Assembly (NCBI GenBank): GCA_902728285.1 | Contig: CACVBU010000050.1 | Span: 186,001 to 250,000 of the forward strand | Length of the DNA stretch: 64,000 nucleotides | Origin: Clytia hemisphaerica | Lineage: Eukaryota; Cnidaria; Hydrozoa; Leptothecata; Clytiidae | Direction: 5' to 3' | In this document: positions 34,401 through 43,194 of the stretch, piece after piece | Layout of the letters: every line of letters begins with the position of its first letter | Position numbering within the stretch: the stretch's first letter is position 1 | Position numbers and translations under genes: made by a program | The notes under the pieces: generated by a model | Databases searched by the model: none | Told to the model about the DNA's origin: nothing | Seen by the model: the letters and a program-made list of their open reading frames with translations, nothing else

Positions 34401-37400
34401 CGCTTCCCGTTATCCCTTAACTTTCATATAAAGCTCAAAAGAATCGTCTCAACGAGAGAATTTCGAAAAGTGCTGGGTGAAAAATTTATATTAAGCCTAT
34501 CTCAAGATATCGGCCAAAAACGGATTTTGACGTTATGAAGTACATTGAAAAAACACGTCAAAAAGAAAATTTAAACGAAGTCATTATTGAAAAAGGGCGA
34601 TAATTCTGATTAACTCACTACAATCAAAGCAAAATTTTGACTGTAGATTTTGATTATTTATTCTGAAATATTTCATGAAAAAAATTGAAAATTCATGATG
34701 ACGTCAGCATTATTTGACGTATTTAAAATTTTTCCCGACAACAAATGACGTCATTTAAATAGTCTGAAATTCTTTTAACAAATATTTCAGAATCGTTAAT
34801 TTACAACTCCAGTCAAAATTTGGTGTTGATTGCATTAATAGAATTGAAGTTATCGCCGTTTTTCAATAATGACGTCATTTGAATCTTACTCATGACGTGT
34901 TTTTTCGATGTATTTTAAAACGTCAAAATCATTTTTTGACCGATATCTTCAGATTGACTTAATGTAAAATTTTGACCCATGACTTTTCGAAATCCTCTCG
35001 TTGATACGATTGTTTTGAGCTTTATATGAGAGTTAAGGAATAATGGGAAGCGATGCGCGTCGCGCAAAATATATTTGGGACGTGCCTTGTTTCACCCAAG
35101 TACCTCTTTGCACTGTTATCGTTATCGATCATTCTCCACGCTTCAGACAACCTTCGACATCGCAATGCAAATAAAGCCATTTTCCATATTGAATTTGATG
35201 GACTATGGGATCATGTATAAAAGAATGCACGCAAAAAATCTCCGCATAATTTGTCACACTCTCTCGTCCCTTCCCAGCCGGCAAAAAAACGTTTAAAAAC
35301 GTTTAAAAAACGTTTTTCACAACGTTTGGAAAACGTTTTTTTCAGGTTGTATTTGTCGCACTTTACAACGTTTTTTCACAACGTCAAAAAAACGTTTTTC
35401 AAACGTTTATAGATTACGTTTTTGCAAGGCGTTTGAAAAACGTTGTTTCTACGTTTTCTTCTAGCCACTTGAAAGACGTCTTTTTGGAACGAATTATGGA
35501 CGTCTCTATGACGTTTCCGAGACGTCTTATTTTTATTAATTTCGGTATGGTACGTTTCTGAGACGACTTAAAAACGTCTTGAAAAGTTATTTTAGATTAG
35601 TTTTAACACGTCTCTAAGACGTTCTTTGCCAAAATAATTCCTATTCATTGCACTATTATGAGAAAGACCGTACACACATTTGAATTTTCTTTGAATGCTC
35701 TTTTCTATATAATTTTCTGGGTATGAAAATCTACAATCAGTATAAATTAAACGTAATGAAATCAAAAATTTGATGTTCTTTCTCTTCCGTCCTTCCTTTC
35801 TGGCATCTTTGTGATAATCATTCCAAACGTTTCCAGTATGATTGCTATTTGAAGTGTTAAAAAACGATATCTTGATTGCGATTTCTTTGGTCTCCTTCAC
35901 ACATTTGCGATCCTGAAAAAATAAAAGACGAATAGTAAATTTGATGTTTAAAGATTTTTTAGCTGCGGTTGAGACGTTGAAAACTATCTTTTCTTTCCAC
36001 GGGAAAAAGAATGCTCCAGAAGGATAAAGAAAAAACTTCTTAAATTTCATGGCCAAACTTTATGTTTCACGAAATGTATTCTACCAAGGACTTTGCTAAA
36101 TTATTGTCGTTGAGACAGGGGTGTTTCCAAGTCAAATTTCAGAAGTTTGAAGTACCAAGCTCACTCAGTGATGCAGGGGTATTAACAAGAAATTAGCATA
36201 GTTTTGGAAAGATATCATTAAAGTCTTGTTACATTTCACCTACCTTTACTAGCATATTTTCGGTACTTTCTGCTGGCGACCACACAAAGTCAGCTGAGGA
36301 TAGTTGCAATAAGGAAACCAATAATACACTCCAGCTTGAATCTGAGGGAAAAGAAGTTAAAATAAAAAGTTTTAACATAAAGTTTACTGAAAAACATAAA
36401 TATCATCAGAAATTGAAACCTGAAATAAGCTACACCGATAAAGCTTCTAAGAATTAAGTTAAATATCAAAAGCATTTTCAGTTTAATGTAAACTACTTAC
36501 ATTATCTAGTTGATTTTTGTAAAAGAAGTTTCTTCCAGTCTTCGTGCATGAAACATCCAACTTTTACAGAACCTTTACTTTGTTTGATCATAGGTTTGAT
36601 TTTGTTTTGAACTACAAGTGATTTCGAATTCGAACGTTTGAACGTTCGAACGTTCGAAAGCTGTCCAGAAAAGAAGCCATTCCATTGTTAATTCGGCGGA
36701 CGATTGATGGGGGGGGGGGGCGTTAAGTAGATGGGACGGGGAGCGGGTACGTGGTTTGTAATTTGGAAAGGGCGTGACGGAGAGAATTTCACAAGTTTCT
36801 ATTCTACGGGTGGGCGATCTTACGAGGTATTCAAACAGGGAGTGGGCGTTTTATTAAAATATATTTAACACTTAAAGAGAAGTCAATAAAGTAAAAGAGA
36901 AAAAGATATATTGAATATCTCTCCTATATCTCAGAGCAGGTAGGTAAAGTCTCAGGAATTTTCTTGGGATAAAAGCTGAGAGTCGATGAGGTTATATTTA
37001 TATATTTCAAATAGAAATCTTGGGCACTACACTTTCGTCTCAAAAAAACGTTTTATAAACGTTTAAAAAACGTTGATCAAAATCACGTTTAAATCAAGTT
37101 TAGAAAAAACGTTTCTTAAACGTTGTTAGCAAAACCTTTGAAAAACGTTTGGATTGTAACGTTTCAACAACGTTTTATAAACGTTATGAAAAAACGCGTT
37201 TTCTCTACAATGTTGAAAAAACGTTTTTAAAACGTTTTTTGGCAACGCGTTTTTTCACAACGTAATCTAAACCTAAAAAAAACGTTTTGAAAACGTTGTG
37301 TGCCGGCTGGGTGTATACTCTGGGAGCGATAGAAATTACATCATTTAAACAATATTACGTACAATATGGATGGCTCCTTTACCACATATCCTCCAAACTG

Positions 37401-38850
37401 TCTTTATAGAAACATATCAATTTCATTTTGATTTTATTTCTCTTTCATATTCAGCACCTCCATGTTACGACAAAGACGAATTATGTTCCGATTTTGCCAG
37501 AGATGGGATGTGTATGTTGGAACCAGCCTATATGACGCAATTCTGTCAAAAATCTTGTGATTTCTGTATCAAACGTAAGTTAAATTCATGACGTAATGTT
37601 TTCTACGGAAACATCCCGGTTTGTACCAGAAGTTGCAAATTTAAGCTAGAAAAAGATTGTTTCAAATTTGCCACTACTGGCAAAAACCTAGCCTATACTA
37701 AACGTCACCCGTGTTTTTCTACGCAATTAGCGTCTAATCCACTTTGCGACCAGGTTTTCGGGCTCCAAGCAGTCGACTTTTTTACGTCACTTTAAACTTC
37801 TGAAGCCCTTCCAGTAGGGAAAAATCGAATTTGCGTCAAAACACTTGAAAGACTTCTATTTTTCAAAAATCGTCAATCAAGTGGAACTCACTAAGAAACG
37901 AGATGAAAAATACCGGTTTTTAGTGAGGTGCTCGCTTGCAAAAACACCAGGATGTTTCCATAAAAAAAAAAACATTACGGAATGAATGTATATGAATTTA
38001 TTATTGTTCTTTTGGCGCTTCATAGTCACGTGATGTCAGACTTTAAAAAGGGCGGCTGTCCGAAGCTATTCACAGGTTGTTAGATTGTTACGAAAACCGC
38101 CCACCCGCCCACTGGTTAAGCTATTACGTCGTTACAGTCTATCTAATTTCGAAGAGTCTAGTCTTTGACCACTTTAGTGCCATAGTGCCATAGTCTTAAT
38201 GTATTACTACATATATTGGATTATATGATATTGATTTATAAAGAAGTGTTATTGTCAATAGCATTTATAAATATACATTTATATTTACTTTATTATCTTG
38301 CACATTGTACACTTTCTAGACGACCCACTAACTGACTAACGTGATAAGAGGAGATGAAAGTAAAATGATAAATAAAGTTATTTTCGTTTGAGTTTACGAA
38401 TTAGAAAATAACATGAATTCATTTTTCAGTTCTGAACAGTTTTATCATCCATTATGACTGATGAGATTGGAAAATTATTCCCCATTGTTTTTTACAACAA
38501 AAAAAGCGAGCTTAAATCACACGCTAACTGTCTAAAATATTTGATTTCTTTTAGCGACCTTCGCACCCAAGAACATATGTGAGGATAAAGAACCAGCAAA
38601 ATGCGCTCAACTTTTTATCAAACAAGCACCACACAATCCTTGTACTTACAATGGTGAAAAAAGAAAATGGTTATCAGAAAATTGTCGCAAATCATGTAAG
38701 ATGTGTGCTAAAACGGGTGATTGTTTCGACGTAGATGCAAGTTGCCCGTATAATTCACAATATACGGATTATTGTACAAATAAGGATTCAAGATATCATA
38801 CATGGATGTTAGAAAAATGCCAATATTCATGTGGACTTTGCAAGGATTAA
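19401..38850 (+). CDS. Secreted protein with five ShKT domains
   Basis: Model of eight exons: 19401-19464, 20864-20878, 21141-21155, 22160-22174, 22848-22985, 29056-29196, 37455-37574 and 38555-38850. Every internal junction is phase 1, and the sum is 804 nt (267 residues plus TAA). Exon 1 encodes a signal peptide of hydrophobic residues ending TTSKA. A short Lys/Arg-rich linker from three 15-nt exons leads to ShKT 1. Exons 6 and 7 each carry one ShKT domain and the last carries two, each with the six-cysteine pattern. ShKT domains occur in toxins but also in many cnidarian enzymes and matrix proteins, so no toxic role is claimed. Further small exons inside the long introns cannot be excluded. 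Confidence 0.85.
19495..19800. repeat. CCCTTACAGTGCA repeat
   Basis: CCCTTACAGTGCATTT occurs several times with spacers, ending in a run of C near 19780-19793. A similar region with CCCTTACGGCGCATTT lies at 62195-62470. Class unknown. Confidence 0.55.
19919..20637. mobile_element. TTAA-flanked element, 16-bp inverted ends
   Basis: TTAA at 19919-19922 and 20634-20637. Ends are GGGCTCTGACCATAGT and ACTATGGTCAGAGCCC, a perfect pair. The internal sequence has only a 66-residue frame on the minus strand that resembles nothing known to me. It lies in intron 1 of the ShKT gene. Confidence 0.85.
20864..22174 (+). CDS. Three 15-nt microexons of the ShKT gene
   Basis: Microexons at 20864-20878, 21141-21155 and 22160-22174, each with an AG acceptor, a GTAAG donor and phase 1 on both sides. 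They encode RVTME, EAKRL and AKIHK; the next exon continues AKMKC. Each can be skipped without shifting the frame. They form the basic segment between signal peptide and first ShKT domain. Individually they are too short to be certain; the matching phases and strong donors support them. Confidence 0.7.
21168..21264. mobile_element. AACGTT palindromic MITE, copy 4
   Basis: Left CCCAGCTTGCACACAACGTT, right AACGTTGTGTGCCAGCTGG. It begins 12 bases after the donor of microexon 21141-21155. Confidence 0.85.
21278..21596. mobile_element. MITE with CCCCGGGGGAGGGG ends
   Basis: Left CCCCGGGGGAGGGGCA, right GTCCCCCTCCCCCGGGTA. 319 bp, no coding sequence seen. Confidence 0.6.
22421..22452 (+). repeat. 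T-run followed by G-run
   Basis: Twelve or so T then about 13 G, a T, and more G. A likely hot spot for length errors in sequencing. Confidence 0.8.
22574..22823. mobile_element. MITE with TGGGNTTTTCCAG ends
   Basis: Left TGGGATTTTCCAGAGAAAAA, right TTTTTTCCTGGAAAAGCCCA. Interior has CGTATACCCCC and its partner GGAATACGGG. It abuts the ShKT 1 exon. Confidence 0.7.
22848..22985 (+). CDS. ShKT domain 1 exon
   Basis: Acceptor CTAG, donor GTGAG. Six cysteines in the ShKT order: CKDHPKMC, NDC, WYFC and SCGYC. A MITE at 22574-22823 ends only 24 bases before the exon. Confidence 0.88.
23277..24200. mobile_element. 924-bp element with long inverted ends of GATGCGCGATCC words
   Basis: Left CGGTTTGTGTAATTTACGAT, right ATCGTAAATTACACAAACCG. 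The arms run on through GCGCGATCCAACGATTCACG and TGCACGATCCATGCAT, about 90 bp in all. Inside are AT-rich spacers without a convincing gene. Confidence 0.85.
24201..25751. other. ShKT intron sequence without genes
   Basis: AT-rich. At 24960-25165 words of GTTGAATG and CATTCAAC face each other as a weak inverted repeat, and 25330-25490 looks like a decayed copy of the element at 11090-11264. Nothing else recognised. Confidence 0.5.
25752..25936. mobile_element. Palindromic MITE with ATAGACCTTTTTT ends
   Basis: Left ATAGACCTTTTTTTAAAGAG, right TCTTGTTAAAAAAGGTCTAT. The arms pair through GAGGCAGCCA/TGGCTGCCTC and ACTCCAGCATAAAAAC/GTTTTTATGCTGGAGT to a centre near 25845. Words for ATGCATGGCTGTATC flank the centre. 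Confidence 0.85.
26698..28800. mobile_element. Fold-back element carrying a 166-bp tandem array
   Basis: The ends CTCTTGTCTCCCGAATAGAC and GTCTATTCGGGAGACAAGAG are inverted and flanked by TA. The left arm (about 26790-26960) is the reverse complement of the right arm. Between them lie ten direct copies of a 166-bp unit. One base at 28718 is N. No coding sequence was seen. Confidence 0.88.
27011..28680 (+). repeat. Ten tandem copies of a 166-bp unit
   Basis: The word CATAGGGCTC occurs at 27025, 27191, 27357, 27523, 27689, 27855, 28021, 28187, 28353 and 28519, always 166 apart. Units differ at few positions, so the array is young or homogenised. Each contains TGGTGGAGAGCGACCATTTT and GAAGTTTAGAAGTGCAACA. 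Confidence 0.95.
28874..28975. mobile_element. AACGTT palindromic MITE, copy 5
   Basis: Left CCAGCTGGCACACAACGTTT, right AACGTTGTGTGCCAGCTGG. It lies 80 bases before ShKT exon 2. Confidence 0.85.
29056..29196 (+). CDS. ShKT domain 2 exon
   Basis: Begins with a Pro-rich lead (TPIPNPPPG), then CHDFEYWC, YGEC, MFC and SCNLC. Phase 1 on both sides; donor GTATAC. Confidence 0.88.
29227..29515 (+). repeat. Direct duplication, period about 173 bp
   Basis: TTTCTAAGAAATTTGGTGTT, GGGACCCTGAAAGCC and CTTATTGTTCTTAACATTTT occur twice in the same order. Confidence 0.8.
29516..30943. other. ShKT intron sequence with little recognisable content
   Basis: 29510-29705 is a dispersed repeat shared with 18100-18405. 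The remainder has short frames of no recognised family. Confidence 0.45.
30944..31626. mobile_element. Inverted-repeat element with GAGGTATAAAGAAA ends
   Basis: Left ATAGAGGTATAAAGAAAGAC, right TTTCTTTATACCTCCATG; further pairing is seen between GGCTCGCCCGAT and GGGCGAGCATGG. 683 bp, non-coding. Confidence 0.6.
31638..31992. mobile_element. MITE with GTTTTGGAGAACGCGACGGC ends
   Basis: Left GTTTTGGAGAACGCGACGGC, right GCCGTCGCGTTCTCCAAAAC, a perfect 20-base pair. Pairing continues as TTTTGAATAAC / GTTATTCAAT, and again inside as TGTACGTAAAATT / AATTTTACGTACA. Confidence 0.88.
32123..32552. mobile_element. MITE with AATAGACCTTTTCGCC ends
   Basis: Left AATAGACCTTTTCGCC, right GGTGAAAAGGTCTATT. 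Inside, AGCCATTTTTCATATAAATC is mirrored by GCATGAAAAATGGCT. Confidence 0.7.
33514..34098. mobile_element. 585-bp DNA element inserted in the LINE, 9-bp target duplication
   Basis: Ends ATAGTATAAGAAAGCCGCGG and CCGCGGCTTTCATATACTAT, extended by CTGGAAT. The target duplication GGTATCACC is at 33505-33513 and 34099-34107. No coding sequence. A 9-bp duplication fits Mutator-like elements, but the family is not proved. Confidence 0.88.
34356..35097. mobile_element. 742-bp element with about 80-bp inverted ends
   Basis: GGGTGAAACAAGGCATGTCC at the left and GGACGTGCCTTGTTTCACCC at the right; arms pair through CGCATCGCTTCCC and TATAAAGCTC. Three TGACGTCA sites lie inside. It splits the LINE C-terminal region; no clear target duplication was seen. 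Confidence 0.88.
35273..37311. mobile_element. 2-kb element with CCCAGCCGGC ends and AAACGTTT arrays
   Basis: Ends CCCAGCCGGCA and TGCCGGCTGGG. Next to each end, about 300 bp consists of repeated AAAACGTTTT words. The ends resemble those of the short AACGTT MITEs (CCAGCTGGCA). The middle has a 154-residue minus-strand frame (35592-36056) of unknown family, a palindromic run of GAACGTTCGAAC words near 36630 and a run of 11 G near 36710. It may be a longer relative of the MITEs. Confidence 0.75.
35592..36056 (-). CDS. Hypothetical 154-residue frame inside the 2-kb element
   Basis: Lys/Arg-rich, no motif that I recognise, no membrane segment. The minus strand has a plausible acceptor (TTTTTTCAG) before DRKCVKETKE, so the frame may be exonic rather than a full gene. 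It may equally be chance. Confidence 0.25.
   Translation of the reverse strand: MAMKFKKFFLYPSGAFFFPWKEKIVFNVSTAAKKSLNIKFTIRLLFFQDRKCVKETKEIAIKISFFNTSNSNHTGNVWNDYHKDARKEGRKRKNIKFLISLRLIYTDCRFSYPENYIEKSIQRKFKCVYGLSHNSAMNRNYFGKERLRDVLKLI
37455..37574 (+). CDS. ShKT domain 3 exon
   Basis: APPCYDKDELC, GMC, QFC and SCDFC make one six-cysteine domain. Donor GTAAGT, phase 1. It begins 144 bases after the right end of the 2-kb AACGTTT element. Confidence 0.88.
37575..38554. other. Last ShKT intron
   Basis: AT-rich with no recognised repeat or gene; it ends with the acceptor TTTCTTTTAG. Confidence 0.5.
38555..38850 (+). CDS. ShKT domains 4 and 5, last exon
   Basis: Two domains in one exon: CEDKEPAKC ... 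NPC ... NC ... SCKMC, then CFDVDASC ... DYC ... KC ... SCGLC, followed directly by KD and TAA. The absence of an intron between them differs from domains 1-3. Confidence 0.88.
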
Positions 38851-39151
38851 AGGAAGTTTGAATGAAATTTTGAAAATCGAAAAAATGTAATTCTATGGGT
38901 GATGTTTCTTAAATTCTGGATCCGTTAGTGGTCAAGGAGCCAGTTTATCTTTTTTCTTTCGAGTAGTCCCATCCTGAGAAATTTAAATGCGTTTTTTATA
39001 TTTTCCCGGTCTGAATTTACTTTTATAACTTTTTCAGTACTGCACCAGCCTGAATATTGCTCACGTTTAAGATAATCATATTCACTGATAAAAGAGCTTT
39101 CTAGCGGACACCTTTTCCTTCACCCAAAGCAAAGAAATTCTAACATATTCA

Positions 39152-39509
39152 TACACGCTTTTTTTATATAAGAATACACTTTATAAGAATGTCCATGATG
39201 AAAATGGCCAAAAAATTAAGAACATGCTAATAATATCACCATCAAGGAATTTTGCTACTCAAGCTGAGAATGCCATTTTTAGACTATTTTCAATTATATA
39301 AATTGTCAATTACCCCCAAGCAAGGCTCACTCCTTTCACAAAAATGCCATTTTATGCTTGAGACGTATTTACTAAATGTTAAATCTAGTCTGAATTAGAA
39401 TCCTAACCTAAGAATGCTGTAAGAATATTTTAGGATGATTTTTCCAAAAAAGTTAAGAATATCCATGATGAAATGGATTTACACCATTCTTATAAAAAAA
39501 AGCGTGTAC
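39152..39509. mobile_element. MITE with TACACGCTTTTTTTATA ends
   Basis: Left TACACGCTTTTTTTATATAA, right TATAAAAAAAAGCGTGTA; inside, GTCCATGATGAAAATGG recurs as ATCCATGATGAAATGG. Confidence 0.7.
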
Positions 39510-39535
39510 TAGGCTTTTAGGAGCGGTCAAAACTA

Positions 39536-39574
39536 GGGGGAAAGGGGGGAAGGGGGAAAGGGGGGAAAAGGGGG
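39536..39574 (+). repeat. Purine tract with G-runs
   Basis: Runs of five or six G separated by A-runs; it could form a G-quadruplex on the plus strand. Confidence 0.7.
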
Positions 39575-40116
39575 CTTTTTCTTTCGGCATTCAAGAATCT
39601 TGTCAAGGTAAAGTCTTCTAAGGTAAGGTCTTGAAGAAGGTAACTTTTGAAAAAAAAGAAGTTTTTTCGATTACATCACCCATCATGCCTAAAGTGATCG
39701 AGATAATTTCCCTAAATATGTTTGAAATGAAAAAAAAAAAATTTGCATTGAAAAGTTGTCATTTTGCTATGACACCATACTGTCAGAAGATATCACCATG
39801 TTTAAGGTGAAAAATTCTTTTAGAAGGAGTTTAACAGAAAAAGCCCCCCCCCCCTAGTACGAAGAGGGTTAAATAAGTCTGAAAATTTGATTTGCCGTTG
39901 TTAATTAATTACCCAGTTTAATGATTGAATTTTTGTTCTACCTTCTATTTCCTTTGTAATCAGAGATATTCTTTAGTTGTTCATAGTTTGTATTCATTCA
40001 TGAAAAGTAAAAGGAAAATTTGCATTTTATCAAAAATATATACTTAAAATCCATTTAACACGGATGTTCACTCATTATGAATAATTCATCTTAATTCTTA
40101 AGAACTTTCAAATACC

Positions 40117-40270
40117 CCTGCCTCACTGGGAAATTGACTTTGATTTTAAATCCAATGGAAAAAAATTACAATCCGAAACCATCCCCAATTTTGATCTGTG
40201 AAGAATAGAATATTTATCCTAAGGTGATTTCGATAGGAATTTCCATCCCTACTGTGAGTAAAGTTCCGAA
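40117..40270. mobile_element. Part of a CACCCCTGTCTCAC-family MITE beside the minisatellite
   Basis: ACCCCTGCCTCACTGGGAAA, CCGAAACCATCCCCAATTTT and GAGTAAAGTTCC match the family. The end next to the minisatellite is eroded. The same MITE side adjoins the GLFG array at 51293. Confidence 0.65.
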
Positions 40271-40279
40271 CTTGTTACC

Positions 40280-40865
40280 GAGGTTCTAAACAATCTACCG
40301 CCTGAGCTTGATATCGAGGTTTCAAACAATCCACCGCCCGAAACTTGATGTCGAAGTTTCAAACAATCTACCGCCTGAACTTGATACCGAGGTTCTACAA
40401 CAATCCACCGCCTGAACTTGATATCAAGATTTCGAACAATCCACCGCCCGAACTTGATGTCGAGGTTCTGAACAATCCACCGCCCAAACTTGATGTCGAG
40501 GTTTTAAACAATCCACCGCCCGAACTTGATGTCGAGGTTTTAAACAATCTACCACCTGAACTTGCTATCGAGGTTTCGAACAATCAACCGCCCGAACTTG
40601 ATATCGAGGTTCTGAACAATCCACCGCCCAAACTTGATATCGAGGTTCTAAATAATCCTCCGCCCGAACTTGATGTCGAGGTTCCAAACAATCCACCACC
40701 CGAACTTGATGTCGAGGTTTCAAACAATCCATCGTCCGAACTTGCTATCGAGGTTCCGAACAATCCACCGCCCGAACTTGATGTTGAGGTTCCGAACATT
40801 CCACCGCCCGAAATTGATGTCAAGGTTCCAAACAATCCACCGCCCAAACTTGATGTCCAGGCCTA
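40280..40865 (-). repeat. GLFG-type minisatellite, minus-strand sense
   Basis: About 17 units of some 33-36 bp containing TTCAAACAATCCACCGCCCG. Read on the minus strand they give SSSGGGLFGTST-like phrases, broken once by a frame change near 40584. On the plus strand they read NNPPPELDVEV. The units are nearly the same as those in the BTB gene tail at 50608-51266 in inverse orientation. No start or upstream coding region was found, so it is probably not a gene. Confidence 0.85.
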
Positions 40866-42045
40866 CGGTATCGCACTTTACGGTCAAAATAAACCCGTGT
40901 TTAACCTCGTTGTTAGCAAGGTATTTCCAAGAGGTTATTATCAAAATTCATTGTTTCATTTTATGTCTTAAACGAGGCAGCAACGAAGCTAGCAATGCTT
41001 TTTACAAAAAAACAAAGGAGATGGATGTCTAGTCGTTTAAATGTCCATGGTAGTTTCTATTGTATAAAAATTACAAATAATTGAATAGCAATCTGAAACT
41101 CGAATTACATAGAATTAAGAAAAATGGTAGCGATAAAAACGAAAAATACTATATACACAAGAGAGACCCTATTTACTACTTACTCTACTTAACACTTACA
41201 AATTTCCGCAAAACTTTGACGGTTTTAATAATTTTGATTAACATGTACAATTCTCGATATCCCTGCTTGGAAATTACCCGATGATAAATATTGCGTTTTT
41301 GAGCTCGAAAATAATAAATTCTACTTCTACTTTCATCTCATGTATCGTTTGTTTTTAAAGTCTATCTTTGAATCTTTGAATATGCAATCCTATACATCAA
41401 TTACCACAGAGTTAAAAATTCTTATTTGGAAATTTTTCAAAAACTTTTGCCGGGTTCTTATCCCTGTCCATTATCGTATTAATAAGGCTAACCCAGTCAA
41501 AATTGAAAAAAAGAAGCATAACATTTCAATGAATTTTCTCCCTTCCCTGAGTTGAATAGGAGATATTCTATACCCAAGTGATTTTTTGACATCTCAAATT
41601 CAAACCCGGTGAAATATTATTCTCTTGGTAGTTAACCCGGTGAATTTCAAAAAGAGTCACTGAGACAGGGATATATCAAAGGGGATAAAAGTTAGCTGGT
41701 GTCATCGTGGGTGTAAAAAGAGCTTTAATTCGACCACGAATAAAAGAATAAACCCTTAGTAACGGGATTTTCCGTTGCTAGGGCAATTTTTTAGGCACCC
41801 AACAAGATATTAAGATATCTCTCTGAATCCTTTTAGGGAATGTTCAGCCATTGGCGGATTTAAGACAATAGAGCAAGTACGTCGGAAACATGCGAAGGAG
41901 TACAACGCTCGTTAAAAGACAATGAAATTACAAATTTTTGATAAGTTCGACGCCTATGCTCAGAAAGGCCTAAGGATGTCCAAAGGACTAAACAACGAAA
42001 CGAAATTCGACAAATTGGCATTAGACGAGCCCCCCCCCGCCGGTT
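40866..42045. other. Gap without genes
   Basis: AT-rich; a weak stretch near 41600-41670 recalls the CACCCCTGTCTCAC family (ACTGAGACAGGG). A C-run lies near 42030. Confidence 0.45.
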
Positions 42046-42240
42046 TTCGTGATGGCGTGATTTGCCTTTTTTTTTCAACTTCGTGATTTCGCGATCTAAG
42101 ATTTTAAAGTGCGTGATTGCTTGATCGAAGGAACCAATGTGATCAACGTACATCAACGTGATCAACGTGATCGTGATAGAAAGAAAATTGAACTCGTGAT
42201 AACGTGATTTTGATTTTTTTGCGTGATCGCGCGATTTGAA
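42046..42240 (+). repeat. Cluster of CGTGAT words
   Basis: CGTGAT and its partner ATCACG or variants (TCGTGATGGCGTGATTTG, TTCGTGATTTCGCGATC, CAACGTGATCAACGTGATCG, AACGTGATTTTG) occur more than ten times in 195 bases. Confidence 0.75.
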
Positions 42241-42725
42241 AGGTGACTGGGAGGCCTTGTAGACCGCTACCGGTAAACACCAAAGTAAACAAAATTTAGA
42301 ACAAGTATTTCAAAGATTTGAGGGGAATGTTTATATCACTCCATCACATTTTCATCAAATCAAAACACTAGATACTTTTATTTGAAACACGTCGTGTTTA
42401 TCTCAAATCCTTTCAAGTAGAGTAAGTAGTATTCACTTTATTGTGAAATTTTATTGATGATTTGAATACAATGGTGTTGAATTTCAATGTTATGTTACCA
42501 TAGTTACGTAGTTTCACATGAAAAGATTTCCTAGAATTTTGATGAACCAATTTCTGTTTGACTTTGTTTTAAATTGAACTTACTCATTGTTTGAATTATT
42601 TGTGTGTGTGTTTTTATGTTTCATGGTTTCATAAAATAGCACTATATCTGAACTACTTTTCAAAAGATATCTTTTTGTAACTAGAATCACTAGAAGAAAT
42701 ATCTGCTGATAGATACTAAACAGAA

Positions 42726-43194
42726 ATGTTTTTAGCAGATCAGAATAAAGAAGTTGATCAGCCAGATTCTACTATCGACTCTGAAAACTCTAGCAACGAC
42801 AACACAAATAGCAAGAAAGAGGATGAGATTCTAAATCCATTCAATTGTGATAAAGAAGCTGATCAGCCAGATTCTACTATCGACTCAGAAAACTCCAGCA
42901 ATGACAACACAAATAGCAAGAAAGAGGATGAGATTCTAAATCCATTCCATTGTGATAAAGAAGCTGATGATTGCATCGACATCAGAACCAAAGATGGTGA
43001 AACGGTTCTGGTTTCGTATCCAATGCTTGTTTACATGTCGGATAAATTTGAGAATCTGATCAAAGGTGATGCTGATACTGAACAGACTGGGAAGAGACGA
43101 TTTATAGTTGCTATTGAATTCACTACTGAATGTATTATAAAATCTATATCTTTTCATTTTCCAAGATTTGATAGCTGTCAAAGTAAATTTTCTG
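42726..43194 (+). CDS. BTB gene exon 1: 35-residue repeat and BTB 1
   Basis: A 105-bp unit is present at 42750-42854 and 42855-42959, and a third copy starts at 42960 but diverges. The unit is acidic and Ser/Asn-rich. BTB 1 follows: DCIDIRTKDGETVLVSYPML and onward to FDSCQSKFS. Donor GTAAGT, phase 1. Confidence 0.85.

Larger units (their letters stand above)
32880..35272 (+). mobile_element. LINE remnant (CR1/jockey-type RT) broken by two DNA elements
   Basis: Coding pieces at 32880-33513, 34108-34355 and 35098-35272. The RT has YIDAEKAFDT, GKGMIRYHN, GVRQGSILAPFLYNLYTEDL and FNEQKTQF. The segment between NIGKF and LPGDIV should hold the catalytic Y-x-D-D but is missing, so it is dead. Later pieces read VLYGVEILDINR and LRHRNANKAIFHIEFDGLWD, typical of the C-terminal part of these ORFs. 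It is in the ShKT intron, in sense orientation. Confidence 0.8.

Noticed and set aside
36110-36135. A further copy of the CACCCCTGTCTCAC MITE
   Set aside because: Only TTGAGACAGGGGTGTTT matches; no second end was found.
40345-40971. Plus-strand gene of 208 residues with PPPELDVEV repeats
   Set aside because: It is the antisense reading of the GLFG minisatellite. No exon context or signal supports it.
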